Source: Vampirovibrionales bacterium (GTDB taxonomy: Bacteria; Cyanobacteriota; Vampirovibrionia; Vampirovibrionales; Vampirovibrionaceae). Taken from it: DNA of 35,152 nt. Where the stretch lies: assembly GCA_029866025.1 (NCBI GenBank), contig JARXAD010000010.1:1-35152 (forward strand), read 5' to 3'. Of the stretch, positions 8,317 through 14,898 are shown in pieces. A program made the translations under genes and the position numbers. The notes under the pieces were generated by a model, which saw nothing but the letters and a program-made list of their open reading frames with translations, was not told the origin of the DNA and did no database searches. Numbering within the stretch: the stretch's first letter is position 1; each line of letters begins with the position of its first letter.

Positions 8317-8510
8317 ACAAAAGCCACAACCGCATTAGGCGGCGTTGTGTGTTGGCCTCTCCATAGCCCCAACCGAAACGCTGGCATCCACCCACGTTAG
8401 AAGGAGTATCGGCGGCGGCGCTGGCTTTCTTTAGCAGTGTGTTTTATTGGTAACGCGTGTTTGTAACCCGTTGCGGGCCGTGATAATTTGACACTACAAA
8501 TTGTTGTTTA

Positions 8511-8534
8511 AACGGTTGTTTTTTAAACACCGTT
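8511..8534. promoter_or_regulatory. Inverted repeat AACGGT...ACCGTT upstream of the MBL-fold gene
   Basis: AACGGT (8511-8516) and ACCGTT (8529-8534) form a dyad that extends into TGTTT/AAACA with one bulge. It sits 34 bases before the start of the MBL-fold gene, shortly after a TTGACA (8488-8493) and a GATAAT (8482-8487). It could be an operator or a leader hairpin. The 8317-8567 spacer holds nothing else that I can assign. Confidence 0.3.
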
Positions 8535-8567
8535 ACTTATTTATCAATTCTGACTGGATACTGAATC

Positions 8568-9254
8568 ATGACGACTTTCTCCCAATCTCTTACTGTGGTG
8601 AAAATTGAGCACCCCCCCTATGGCGTCAATAGCTACGTGGTGTGGGATGAGGCCACCAAAGACGCCTTTTTAGTGGACATTGGCCATTGTATTCAGCCGG
8701 TGTTGGGTGTGATTACCGCCAACGCTTTGAACTGCGAGATGTTGTTCCATACCCATGCCTTTTTAGACACCATGCTGGGGCAGCCCGCCTTGCGGGATGA
8801 AATGAACCTGCTGGCCCACTTAAACCCCATGGATGAGTTTTGGTTGGCCCACATGGATACCCAAAGCATGGTGCTAGGCATTGCGGATATTCCTCAGGCT
8901 TTTGTGGATCAACAAGTGCGAGAGGGGGATGTGATTCAGGTGGGCAGTATTAAGGTTAAGGTATTAGAAACACCGGGCTGCACGCCGGGTTCCGTCAGTT
9001 ACTACGTGGAAGAAGCAGGCCTGCTGTTTGTGGGCGATGTGATTTACAAGGGCAGTTTAGGCCCTACCGATATTCCCTACGCCAATACGGAACGCCTGAT
9101 TGAGACGGTGAAAAACCGCATCTTTACCTTGCCAGATGCGGTGCGCCTATTGCCCACACGCGGCGACGAAACCACCGTGGGCGCTGAAAAAGCCACCAAC
9201 ACCTTAACCCCCACCAAATACGGCCAGTTTGTTACCCGCCCAGCAAGGGTGTAG
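8568..9254 (+). CDS. Metallo-beta-lactamase-fold protein with degenerate metal site
   Basis: A 228-aa protein with the layout of the YcbL/glyoxalase II branch of the MBL fold: GVNSYVVWDE, FLVDIGH, the metal motif region, TPG.TPGSVSYY, FVGDVIYKGSLGPTD and the C-terminal TTVGAEKATN. The ligands are largely lost. The THxHxDH motif reads THAFLDT (62-68), keeping H63 and D67 but losing the second and fourth positions. TPGH has become TPGC (C138). D157 in GDVIY is kept. The terminal PGHG position is TRGD, with Arg at 198. An intact binuclear zinc site is therefore unlikely, so this may be a pseudoenzyme or use a different metal. The ATG at 8568 begins the conserved fold and a longer start is not needed. 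Expressed alone, as far as I can tell. Confidence 0.85.
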   Translation: MTTFSQSLTVVKIEHPPYGVNSYVVWDEATKDAFLVDIGHCIQPVLGVITANALNCEMLFHTHAFLDTMLGQPALRDEMNLLAHLNPMDEFWLAHMDTQSMVLGIADIPQAFVDQQVREGDVIQVGSIKVKVLETPGCTPGSVSYYVEEAGLLFVGDVIYKGSLGPTDIPYANTERLIETVKNRIFTLPDAVRLLPTRGDETTVGAEKATNTLTPTKYGQFVTRPARV

Positions 9255-9358
9255 TGACTAAAATATTAAGAAATATTACAGACACGATAGCCCAATAAGC
9301 ATCTTGTCGGCTTCACGGGGCTTTATGCGGTTTAGAGAGCCTATCCGCAGGATTCCCC

Positions 9359-10228
9359 ATGAAACTTCAAGCGTCACCCGCCATGGCCTTTAGTGCTATC
9401 CGCAGGCCCCAACAGGTAGCAAGCCCATCCATTGCCGCCCATGATAGTGTGCGCTTTGGTAGTGCCACCATTAAGCTGGCTACCGTTACCGCAGCAGAAA
9501 TAGCTGCGATTAAGGCCAATTTTTCTGGAAGAATTTTTAGTGCTATTCATGAACTAGGGCACGCTTTTGGACATCTTTTTGATGGGAACACGATCAAAAA
9601 AATCCAGCTCCATGACACAGGCAAAAAAATCGATTCCTTATCAAAAGTTGGTTATATTTTAACTGAAGGAGCTGTAATTGAGTTAGAAAAAGAACCTGCC
9701 ATAGCAATAAGTAGTGTGAATGCCTTTAAAAATTCCCTTCATAAAAAAAGTCTTACCTTGGCTTCCGGCCCTGTGTTAACTAACTATATACACAGTCTTA
9801 GCAACAATAAATTCTCAATTGAACAACTTCTAAAAAAAGAGGTAACACCCTATCAATTTTTAAAATATGCTGGCGGAGAAACCGACCACAGCAAGCTCGT
9901 ATTCTTTAATCACCTGTTAAATAACAGAATAAGTCTCCCTAAGGATCGTTTTGGAACTAAAATACAAAAATTCTTCAAGCGGTTTTTCAGTAACATCAGG
10001 GCGTGGATTAACCCTCATAAAGAACATGCCACTATTATTCAATGGATCCGGCAATCACACGAACTAATGAAAACCGTTCCCGAAGAAGGGCTATTTCGCT
10101 TGGCCAAAACCCTAGAACAACACGGCACCATTGAAGGCCACGACACCATTGAACGGTTAGTCAAAGAAGCCTTGGGTAAAGATTACGACACGCTGCAAAA
10201 GCAATTCAATACGTTGGTTGCCAGCTAA
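9359..10228 (+). CDS. Candidate HELGH zinc metallopeptidase (M41/M50-like), unknown family
   Basis: A 289-aa protein starting at an ATG with AGGA upstream (AGGATTCCCCATG). Residues 62-76 are AIHELGHAFGHLFDG, an HExxH zinc motif (H64, E65, H68) embedded in the HExGHA form used by FtsH (M41) and site-2 proteases. The following stretch IKKIQLHDTGKK...VGYI resembles the 'v..vti.p.g...G' strand of M41. LASGPVLTNYI (134-144) recalls the AGPxAE segment, and GGETDHSKLVFF (172-183) places D176 where M41 peptidases carry the third zinc ligand. There is no AAA domain or membrane segment. The N-terminus contains VRFGSATIKL, shared in style with other unknown proteins here. The middle is AT-rich. Peptidase activity is inferred from motifs. 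Confidence 0.65.
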   Translation: MKLQASPAMAFSAIRRPQQVASPSIAAHDSVRFGSATIKLATVTAAEIAAIKANFSGRIFSAIHELGHAFGHLFDGNTIKKIQLHDTGKKIDSLSKVGYILTEGAVIELEKEPAIAISSVNAFKNSLHKKSLTLASGPVLTNYIHSLSNNKFSIEQLLKKEVTPYQFLKYAGGETDHSKLVFFNHLLNNRISLPKDRFGTKIQKFFKRFFSNIRAWINPHKEHATIIQWIRQSHELMKTVPEEGLFRLAKTLEQHGTIEGHDTIERLVKEALGKDYDTLQKQFNTLVAS

Positions 10229-10275
10229 TTTTTGTAAAATTGAAGGGTGTTTTCTACGTTATCGGCCTATAACGG

Positions 10276-10304
10276 TTGCATGGGGGGTATGTTTACCGTT
10301 TAAT
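10276..10304 (+). promoter_or_regulatory. Candidate promoter for rpsL-rpsG
   Basis: TTGCAT (10276-10281), a 17-base spacer and TTTAAT (10299-10304). This would give a leader of about 130 bases before rpsL, a common arrangement for the str operon. No other good candidate was seen in the 10229-10440 spacer. Confidence 0.5.
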
Positions 10305-10440
10305 GGCTGTCTTCAATCCATAGTAGGGTAGCCCCTTCGTCTCGCTGGTGAGGTTTCTCATCTGGGCAAACAGACAGGCTATCTACTTTTTTGTGTTTAC
10401 TCGCTCTTTCGTGCCCTGATTATGACTAAAGGAACGCCCT

Positions 10441-10836
10441 GTGCCAACAATCTCGCAACTGGTTAAAACGGCTCGTAAAGCCGCCATCCGTAAAACGTCT
10501 TCGCCCGCGTTAAAATCCAATCCCCAAAAACGTGGCGTGTGCACCCGCGTGTACACCACCACCCCTAAAAAACCCAACTCGGCCTTGCGTAAAGTGTGCC
10601 GTGTGCGCTTAACCAATGGCTTTGAAGTCAGCTCCTACATCCCTGGCGTGGGCCACAACTTGCAAGAGCACTCGGTGGTGCTGATTCGTGGTGGCCGGGT
10701 AAAAGATTTGCCTGGTGTGCGCTACCACAATGTGCGCGGCACCCTCGATTTTGCCGGTGTGAACGGCCGTAAACAATCGCGCAGCAAATATGGCACCAAG
10801 AAAAACGCGCAAGCCGCTGCCGGTAAAAAACGCTAG
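10441..10836 (+). CDS. rpsL: 30S ribosomal protein S12
   Basis: S12 lies at the decoding centre and controls fidelity. The protein has 131 aa, starts at GTG (10441) with AAGGA seven bases upstream, and contains the decoding loops [12 protein letters not shown] (the streptomycin-site lysines at 43/44) and [13 protein letters not shown] (K88-D89; D89 is the residue modified by RimO). The tail [23 protein letters not shown] is slightly extended. It carries the wild-type Lys residues associated with streptomycin sensitivity. It is the first gene of a short str operon with rpsG 53 bases downstream. Confidence 0.98.
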   Translation: MPTISQLVKTARKAAIRKTSSPALKSNPQKRGVCTRVYTTTPKKPNSALRKVCRVRLTNGFEVSSYIPGVGHNLQEHSVVLIRGGRVKDLPGVRYHNVRGTLDFAGVNGRKQSRSKYGTKKNAQAAAGKKR

Positions 10837-10889
10837 TAGCCGCTCTTCATTCGTATCTGTTTTTAGATTTTACTGCTTAGGAGTTTCTT

Positions 10890-11360
10890 ATGTCTCGTCG
10901 TCACAAGCCGGCTAAACGCATCCCAGCCCCCGATCCTATTTACCAAAGCGAGCGGGTTGCCAAGTTTATTAACCGCATTATGTTGTGCGGCAAAAAAGGC
11001 ACCGCCGAAAAAATTCTCTACGGCGCCCTTGAATTGTTGGATGGCAAGGTGGAAGAAAAGCCCCTTCAAGTCCTCATGAAAGCCTTGGACAAGGCCCGTC
11101 CATTGGTGAAGGTGAAAGCCCGTCGTGTGGGCGGTGCCACCTACCAGGTGCCCATGGAAGTGAATGATTCCGATGGCGAAGCCATTGGCTCGCGCTGGAT
11201 TATTGCCTATGCCCGGTCTCGTAATGGCCGCAGCATGATGGAAAAACTGGCGGCTGAATTACTGGATACGTATCGTGGCAACAGCGCCACCTTAAAAAAG
11301 CGGGATGAAGTGCACAAGATGGCAGAGGCCAACAAGGCCTTCGCCCACTACCGCTTCTAA
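10890..11360 (+). CDS. rpsG: 30S ribosomal protein S7
   Basis: S7 is a primary 16S rRNA binder that nucleates assembly of the 30S head. The protein has 156 aa, the normal length, starting MSRRHKPAKR after AGGAG. Recognisable blocks are KFINRIMLCGKKGTAEKILYGALE, VKARRVGGATYQVPMEV, AIGSRWIIAYARSRNGRSM and the C-terminal HKMAEANKAFAHYRF. It is preceded by rpsL and followed at once by an intrinsic terminator instead of fusA and tuf, so the str operon is cut short here. Confidence 0.98.
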   Translation: MSRRHKPAKRIPAPDPIYQSERVAKFINRIMLCGKKGTAEKILYGALELLDGKVEEKPLQVLMKALDKARPLVKVKARRVGGATYQVPMEVNDSDGEAIGSRWIIAYARSRNGRSMMEKLAAELLDTYRGNSATLKKRDEVHKMAEANKAFAHYRF

Positions 11361-11376
11361 CTCATTCAATGTGTTT

Positions 11377-11413
11377 AAAACCGGTTTTGCTAAAGCAGTA
11401 AGGCCGGTTTTTT
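11377..11413 (+). terminator. Intrinsic terminator of rpsL-rpsG
   Basis: AAAACCGG (11377-11384) pairs with CCGGTTTT (11404-11411), giving a T-run of six through 11413. It lies 17 bases past the rpsG stop codon. The loop is long (19 bases) and can itself pair partly. Confidence 0.75.
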
Positions 11414-11441
11414 GCCACCAGCCATATTAAAAATAGGTAAA

Positions 11442-11589
11442 GGCGGCTTGCCGCCCGTTGACATCGGTTTGATTTCGTAAGTAAATCAACAGTCCGGCTA
11501 AAGTATCCGTTGTGTGATTCTAACGGGCATCGTTCGTCGCCTAATAGCCTACGGTCGCTGCCAAATGCATAACCACCCCGAGAGTGCAT
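11442..11589. other. Hairpin-rich spacer ahead of the 213-aa gene
   Basis: Four separate dyads occur in 150 bases: GGCGGC-TT-GCCGCC (11442-11455), TTGATTT/AAATCAA with a 7-base loop (11469-11489), CCGTT/AACGG (11507-11526) and ATGCA/TGCAT (11565-11589). A TTGACA lies at 11458-11463 but has only a poor -10. The run of stems suggests a structured leader or small RNA; it matches no riboswitch consensus I know. Confidence 0.35.
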
Positions 11590-11633
11590 GTGCCGGCGAT
11601 TAGAGTATTGTTTTGAGTGGATACGAGAGTTTC

Positions 11634-12275
11634 GTGGTTACGGTTGCCCCCCCTCGCCCTATAAATTTTCGCCCGGCTACGGCTGAAGGCGCTAAAAAAA
11701 CGCGCTCAGGCACAGTGATGGGCTCGTCTTTATTGGCCCCCGTCACGGATATTAATCCGTTCTCGGAAGACGATGACACCAAGCGCCGCCGTAAAAAGCG
11801 GGATCGTCAAGCGGCCGCTGAAGCAGCCATTAGTGATTTGGAAGAGGCCTATCATGTAATGCTGGAAGGGATCGATACCGACTCGGTGCCATTGGATGAA
11901 GCCAGCATTAAAAAAGCCATTGCCAAAACCGAAGAAACCCGTGGTGCCTATACCAAGCCAGAGAAACAGCAGCTACTGGCCCTGGTGCGTAAGGCCAGAG
12001 AATCCCGCCATCCCGAGTTGGTCCGCGCTATCTCTTTAGAGTTGGGTCTGGGCCTCTCGCCCACCTTGGAAAAAGCCGTGTTTGCCTCTTTGGGTAAGGT
12101 GATGATTCATCATCGTGATGCCAAATCCGCCATTAAGGCTAAGTTAAATGATCCTAACTTGGATCCCAACCTGGCAGCCCACCTTCGTGCTGTGTCTCTG
12201 CTTAATGGGGTTGAGACGGTTGTCGCTCGTATTCAGTTTGCTGCCACCACCGTTAAACGCTGGCTAACAGTGTAG
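11634..12275 (+). CDS. Hypothetical protein, basic/helical
   Basis: An unrecognised protein of 213 aa if begun at the GTG at 11634; an in-frame TTG at 11613 would add seven residues and neither start has a strong Shine-Dalgarno. The N-terminal segment is MVTVAPPRPINFRPATAEG-like, again a Pro-rich stretch with a Phe. A strongly basic patch TKRRRKKRDRQAAAEAA follows near residue 50, then helices ISDLEEAYHVMLEGID, IKKAIAKTEETRGAYTKPEKQQLLALVRKA and HPELVRAISLELGLGLSPTLEKAV. The final third (RDAKSAIKAKLNDPNLDPNLAAHLRAVSLLNGVE) resembles HEAT-like helical pairs. No membrane segment. The basic patch could bind nucleic acid; this is a guess. Confidence 0.7.
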   Translation: MVTVAPPRPINFRPATAEGAKKTRSGTVMGSSLLAPVTDINPFSEDDDTKRRRKKRDRQAAAEAAISDLEEAYHVMLEGIDTDSVPLDEASIKKAIAKTEETRGAYTKPEKQQLLALVRKARESRHPELVRAISLELGLGLSPTLEKAVFASLGKVMIHHRDAKSAIKAKLNDPNLDPNLAAHLRAVSLLNGVETVVARIQFAATTVKRWLTV

Positions 12276-12350
12276 TTCTTTTATAGACAGTTTTTATCGT
12301 CATTGTTGATACTTGTCGGAACCTCTTCGTTGACTCCTTTTTTTGGGGGG

Positions 12351-12377
12351 TTGGATTGAGAGAATTTCGGGTATACT
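12351..12377 (+). promoter_or_regulatory. Candidate promoter for the tandem-RRM gene
   Basis: TTGGAT (12351-12356), a 15-base spacer and TATACT (12372-12377). It predicts a 5' untranslated leader of about 100 bases before the ATG at 12481. Long leaders are common for cyanobacterial cold-induced RNA-binding protein genes, but no conserved element was identified. Confidence 0.4.
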
Positions 12378-12480
12378 GTTGCGTGCAGTCGTCTGCCATG
12401 TTGAAACCCATGGAAGCCCATTGCTCAGTAACCCAGGTGCTTATTGCCTGTGGGTGCTGGATTTTACCGTTAGCAACAAG

Positions 12481-13113
12481 ATGGACTCTCCTCTCATGAA
12501 AAATCGGCTCTTTGTCCGTAACCTTAGTTGGGCTGTTACCGAAGACGATCTGTATGATCTCTTTGGCCGTGCCGGCCAGGTCACCTCGGTCAAAATTCCT
12601 ACCCGCCGTGAAGACGGCAAGTCGCGTGGTTTTGCCTTTGTTGAAATGTCAACAGAAGATGAGGCTCAGCAAGTGATTCAGCAGTTCAACGCTATGCCCT
12701 TTAAGCAGCGGGAACTCTCCGTAGACTATCAAGATGAGTCGCGTGCCTCAGCTCCTTCGGGCGGCGCTCGTAGCTTTGGCAACGACACTCCTGCTTCTCC
12801 AAACCCCAAATTGTTTGTGCGAAATGTGTCTAATAGCGTTTCAGATACCGAGTTAAACGAGCTGTTTGGTCATGCCGGTACCGTTATTTCGGTATCCGTG
12901 CCTACCGATCGTGAAACCGGCCAGCCCCGTGGCTTTGCTTTTGTTGAAATGGCCAGCACCGATGATGCGACCCAAGCCGTTGAAAAGCTAAACGGTCACA
13001 GCATTGGTGGTAAAGAACTGGCGGTTCAATTCCAAGACCCCACCCGTGCCAAACCCTCGGGCGGTGGCTATGGTGCTCCTCGCGAGCGCTCCACCAGCGG
13101 TTACGGCTACTAG
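12481..13113 (+). CDS. RNA-binding protein with two RRM domains
   Basis: A 210-aa protein. RRM1 has RNP2 LFVRNL (10-15) and RNP1 KSRGFAFVEM (47-56); RRM2 has LFVRNV (111-116) and QPRGFAFVEM (148-157). The two RNP1 cores are identical (RGFAFVEM), so this looks like a tandem duplication. The linker is Ser/Gly/Pro rich and the tail is Gly/Tyr rich (SGGGYGAPRERSTSGYGY). Cyanobacterial Rbp proteins usually have one RRM and a glycine-rich tail, so this is a two-domain version of that type. The ATG at 12481 is chosen because conserved sequence begins just after it; an ATG at 12496 is possible and neither has a clear Shine-Dalgarno. Likely role: RNA chaperone or post-transcriptional regulator. Confidence 0.92.
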   Translation: MDSPLMKNRLFVRNLSWAVTEDDLYDLFGRAGQVTSVKIPTRREDGKSRGFAFVEMSTEDEAQQVIQQFNAMPFKQRELSVDYQDESRASAPSGGARSFGNDTPASPNPKLFVRNVSNSVSDTELNELFGHAGTVISVSVPTDRETGQPRGFAFVEMASTDDATQAVEKLNGHSIGGKELAVQFQDPTRAKPSGGGYGAPRERSTSGYGY

Positions 13114-13136
13114 TCGTCTTAAAAATCTAGCCATTG

Positions 13137-13170
13137 AACGGGTCTGACCTTTGGGTTGGGCCCGTTTTTT
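13137..13170 (+). terminator. Intrinsic terminator of the RRM gene
   Basis: AACGGGTC (13137-13144) pairs with GGCCCGTT (13159-13166, one G-U), followed by six T residues. It lies 23 bases after the stop codon. Confidence 0.85.
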
Positions 13171-13252
13171 CTGAATCTACGGTGTACCTCCAAATTTATG
13201 ACAAGGTTGGGCGAAAAGAGTGACTAAAAAATGAACCCTAAAACATAAACCT

Positions 13253-13434
13253 AAGCGCTGGCCTTGCCACAAAACATGGGAGGTAATCTGGCGGATGACC
13301 CAGTTATGTGGGCCACCAGTCAGCGCTTCTACTGGAACCGGGGATTAGGATGCCTGCAGAGCAACACACGTCTGTGCCGTAGTTTTACGGGACTTACCAA
13401 TCGTACAGGAGCACCTGAGCCGGTCAGGATAGAT
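13253..13434. ncRNA. Candidate structured non-coding RNA, orientation unresolved
   Basis: A roughly 180-base stretch with no convincing gene but many nested complementarities. AAGCGCTG (13253-13260) pairs with CAGCGCTT (13321-13328). Inside it, 13266-13280 pairs with 13299-13313 over about 12 positions with single-base bulges. Further on are CCGTA-GTTT-TACGG (13378-13391) and CCTGA-GCCGG-TCAGG (13414-13428). It does not match RNase P, tmRNA, SRP RNA or a c-di-GMP riboswitch by eye. The length suits a 6S-like RNA, but the two ends do not pair convincingly. The 63-codon frame inside it starts at TTG and looks like chance. Confidence 0.4.
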
Positions 13435-13482
13435 CAACTATACTATTTGAATTAAAGTTTGAACAGCGAACAACCTTTACGA

Positions 13483-13578
13483 CCCGCCAAGGCGGCCTTT
13501 ATAAGTTGGCATTTGGCGTAAACCCCATACGTTTTAGAGGGTAGCTTAGAAGCCACTATAAAAACCCGCCTTGGCGGG
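13483..13578. repeat. 96-bp MITE-like inverted-repeat element
   Basis: CCCGCCAAGGCGG (13483-13495) is the exact reverse complement of the 13 bases at 13566-13578. Allowing a few mismatches the arms extend to about 27 bases (13483-13510 and 13552-13578), with further pairing ACCCC/GAGGGT inside. Each arm tip is also a small palindrome. The whole could be a miniature transposable element, a REP/BIME-like unit, or a long hairpin in the FKBP leader. No target-site duplication is obvious. Confidence 0.55.
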
Positions 13579-13662
13579 CGTGCGAACGGGACTTTCTTGT
13601 GGCATACTGGCCCTGTTACGTGCCTGTGCGCCGTTTTGTTTCTTGTGAGGATGAACGCTTCC

Positions 13663-14199
13663 ATGACCTCTTCTCCTTCGACGCCTTCTAAAAAGCAGCC
13701 CTGGTTGGGTGTGGCCCTTGTCTGCGCTATGATAACCGCTTTGGCGTTGGGGTCGCCTGTGTTGGCCAAGCTAACCAACAACCCCGATCATAGTAACGCT
13801 CTTGTTTCTTCCCATATCGCTACGAAAGGTCATTCCATGACAACCTCCGAACTCACCTTTACCGAAACCCCCAGCGGCTTGCAGTATGCCGATACCGTAG
13901 AAGGCACTGGCGACACTGCCACGGCTGGCCATCAAGCCGAAGTACATTACACCGGCACCTTGTACCCCAATGGCAAAAAATTTGATAGCTCCTTAGATCG
14001 TGGTGACACCTTTACCTTTGCCTTGGGTCGTGGCCAGGTTATCAAAGGCTGGGACGAAGGCGTGGCCGGCATGAAAGTAGGCGGCAAACGCACCCTCATC
14101 ATCCCTGCCGAGTTGGGCTATGGTTCCCGCGGTGCCGGTGCTTCTATTCCTCCCAACGCCACCTTGCAGTTTGAGGTCGAGCTCATCTCCGTCCGCTAG
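13663..14199 (+). CDS. FKBP-type peptidyl-prolyl isomerase
   Basis: A cis-trans prolyl isomerase. Starting at the ATG at 13663 (GAGGA upstream) gives 178 aa with a basic N-terminus and one hydrophobic segment, WLGVALVCAMITALALG, ending in SPVLA: a signal peptide or membrane anchor. The FKBP domain fills residues ~65-178: VHYTGTLYPNGKKFDSS, FALGRGQVIKGWDEGV, LIIPAELGYGSRGAG, IPPNATLQFEVELI. Binding-pocket residues Y, F, D, W and Y are present. A second start at 13837 (MTTSELTFTETPSG) has AAAGG at seven-base spacing and would give a 120-aa cytosolic FKBP. Both products may be made. Close to cyanobacterial secreted FKBPs. Followed by a strong bidirectional terminator. Confidence 0.95.
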   Translation: MTSSPSTPSKKQPWLGVALVCAMITALALGSPVLAKLTNNPDHSNALVSSHIATKGHSMTTSELTFTETPSGLQYADTVEGTGDTATAGHQAEVHYTGTLYPNGKKFDSSLDRGDTFTFALGRGQVIKGWDEGVAGMKVGGKRTLIIPAELGYGSRGAGASIPPNATLQFEVELISVR

Positions 14200-14246
14200 G
14201 CTGCAAAGCAGCCCTATTAATGGGCTGAATCTGGCGTAAACAATTT

Positions 14247-14289
14247 AAAAGCCCCTCGATACTTTTTTTAAGCATCAAGGGGCTTTTTG
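14247..14289. terminator. Bidirectional intrinsic terminator
   Basis: AAAAGCCCC plus CGAT (14247-14260) pairs with ATC plus AAGGGGCTTTT (14274-14287). An A-run on the left and a T-run on the right let it stop both the FKBP transcript (plus) and the 135-aa gene (minus). Confidence 0.9.
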
Positions 14290-14311
14290 TTTAAGTGTTG
14301 TTAATCATTTT

Positions 14312-14719
14312 TTATTCTTTTTTCAATCCACTGTCATAAAAGGCACCTATTAGTGATTTTAAATAAAAATTACCCGCTTCATAAACGCTATTAGTTACAC
14401 TATGAGAATTACGATCCAAGTGGGAATATTCTTCTAGGCCCAAGAGAGTATTTAGCTTTTGTAGAGTTGATTTGTTTCCAATAAATGCTCTCCATTGCTC
14501 TTTTATTTCATTATAGATGTCAAGGTGATTTCCATCTTCATCGTTTCTTATTTTAGCAATTCGAAGCTCTGACAAATTGTCAAAATCTGCCACTATTTCC
14601 CAACCGTCTTTTTCCGTAAGATTTTTCGTGCGGGCAACAAAAGCCGCTTGTTGTTCATTCTTTTGACCAAGAACTATTCCACTAAATTGAGAGGAGAGGG
14701 GGGTACGTGAGATTGTCAT
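14312..14719 (-). CDS. Hypothetical protein, AT-rich
   Basis: A 135-aa protein I do not recognise. The start at 14719 has AAGG seven bases upstream, in a region shared almost exactly with the internal FKBP start. The N-terminus MTISRTPLSSQFSGIVLGQK fits the loose Ser/Pro-then-Phe pattern of other unknown proteins here. The rest is polar, with a WEIVADFDNLSELRIAKIRN stretch and a C-terminal helix NSVYEAGNFYLKSLIGAFYDSG. Codons are AT-rich compared with the flanking FKBP and ABC genes, which suggests weaker selection or later acquisition. There is no signal peptide and no membrane segment. Confidence 0.65.
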   Translation of the reverse strand: MTISRTPLSSQFSGIVLGQKNEQQAAFVARTKNLTEKDGWEIVADFDNLSELRIAKIRNDEDGNHLDIYNEIKEQWRAFIGNKSTLQKLNTLLGLEEYSHLDRNSHSVTNSVYEAGNFYLKSLIGAFYDSGLKKE

Positions 14720-14804
14720 GGAATGACCTTGCGTAGAGGTGTGGGAAGAATGTGAGTGTTTGTTTAACCACTACTATAAAGCCACCTGAAAAAACGTAGG
14801 TGCT

Positions 14805-14819
14805 AGTTTGTAACAAACT
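14805..14819. promoter_or_regulatory. 15-bp dyad AGTTTGTAACAAACT, possible operator
   Basis: A perfect 7-bp dyad around a central A, in the divergent spacer between the 135-aa gene and the ABC exporter operon. A TACAAT -10 (14884-14889) follows about 65 bases downstream. Its size and position fit a TetR- or GntR-type operator, but no regulator gene lies next to it. Confidence 0.35.
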
Positions 14820-14898
14820 GTAACCAGCTGTTGCAGCAAAAGGCCACTGCAAAAGCCCAGCGTGTATGGGGCCTTGCTTACGGTACAATAACGGATCA

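Larger units (their letters stand above)
13821..14735. repeat. 27-bp inverted repeat pair (13821-13847 and 14709-14735)
   Basis: The translation-initiation region at the internal FKBP start (13821-13847, plus) is repeated on the minus strand at 14709-14735, at the start of the 135-aa gene, with 25 of 27 positions identical. The shared core is AAGGTCATTCCATGACAA, covering Shine-Dalgarno, spacer, ATG and the second codon. The two copies face each other across 861 bases. Confidence 0.8.

Noticed and set aside
13253..13434. 6S, SRP, tmRNA or RNase P identity for the structured spacer
   Set aside because: Core sequences of SRP (GGAAGC-type loop), tmRNA and RNase P are absent, and the two ends do not form the closing stem expected of 6S RNA.
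13264..13455. 63-codon frame in the spacer before the FKBP gene
   Set aside because: TTG start without a Shine-Dalgarno, Cys/Arg/Trp-rich random-like composition, and it coincides with strong RNA stems.
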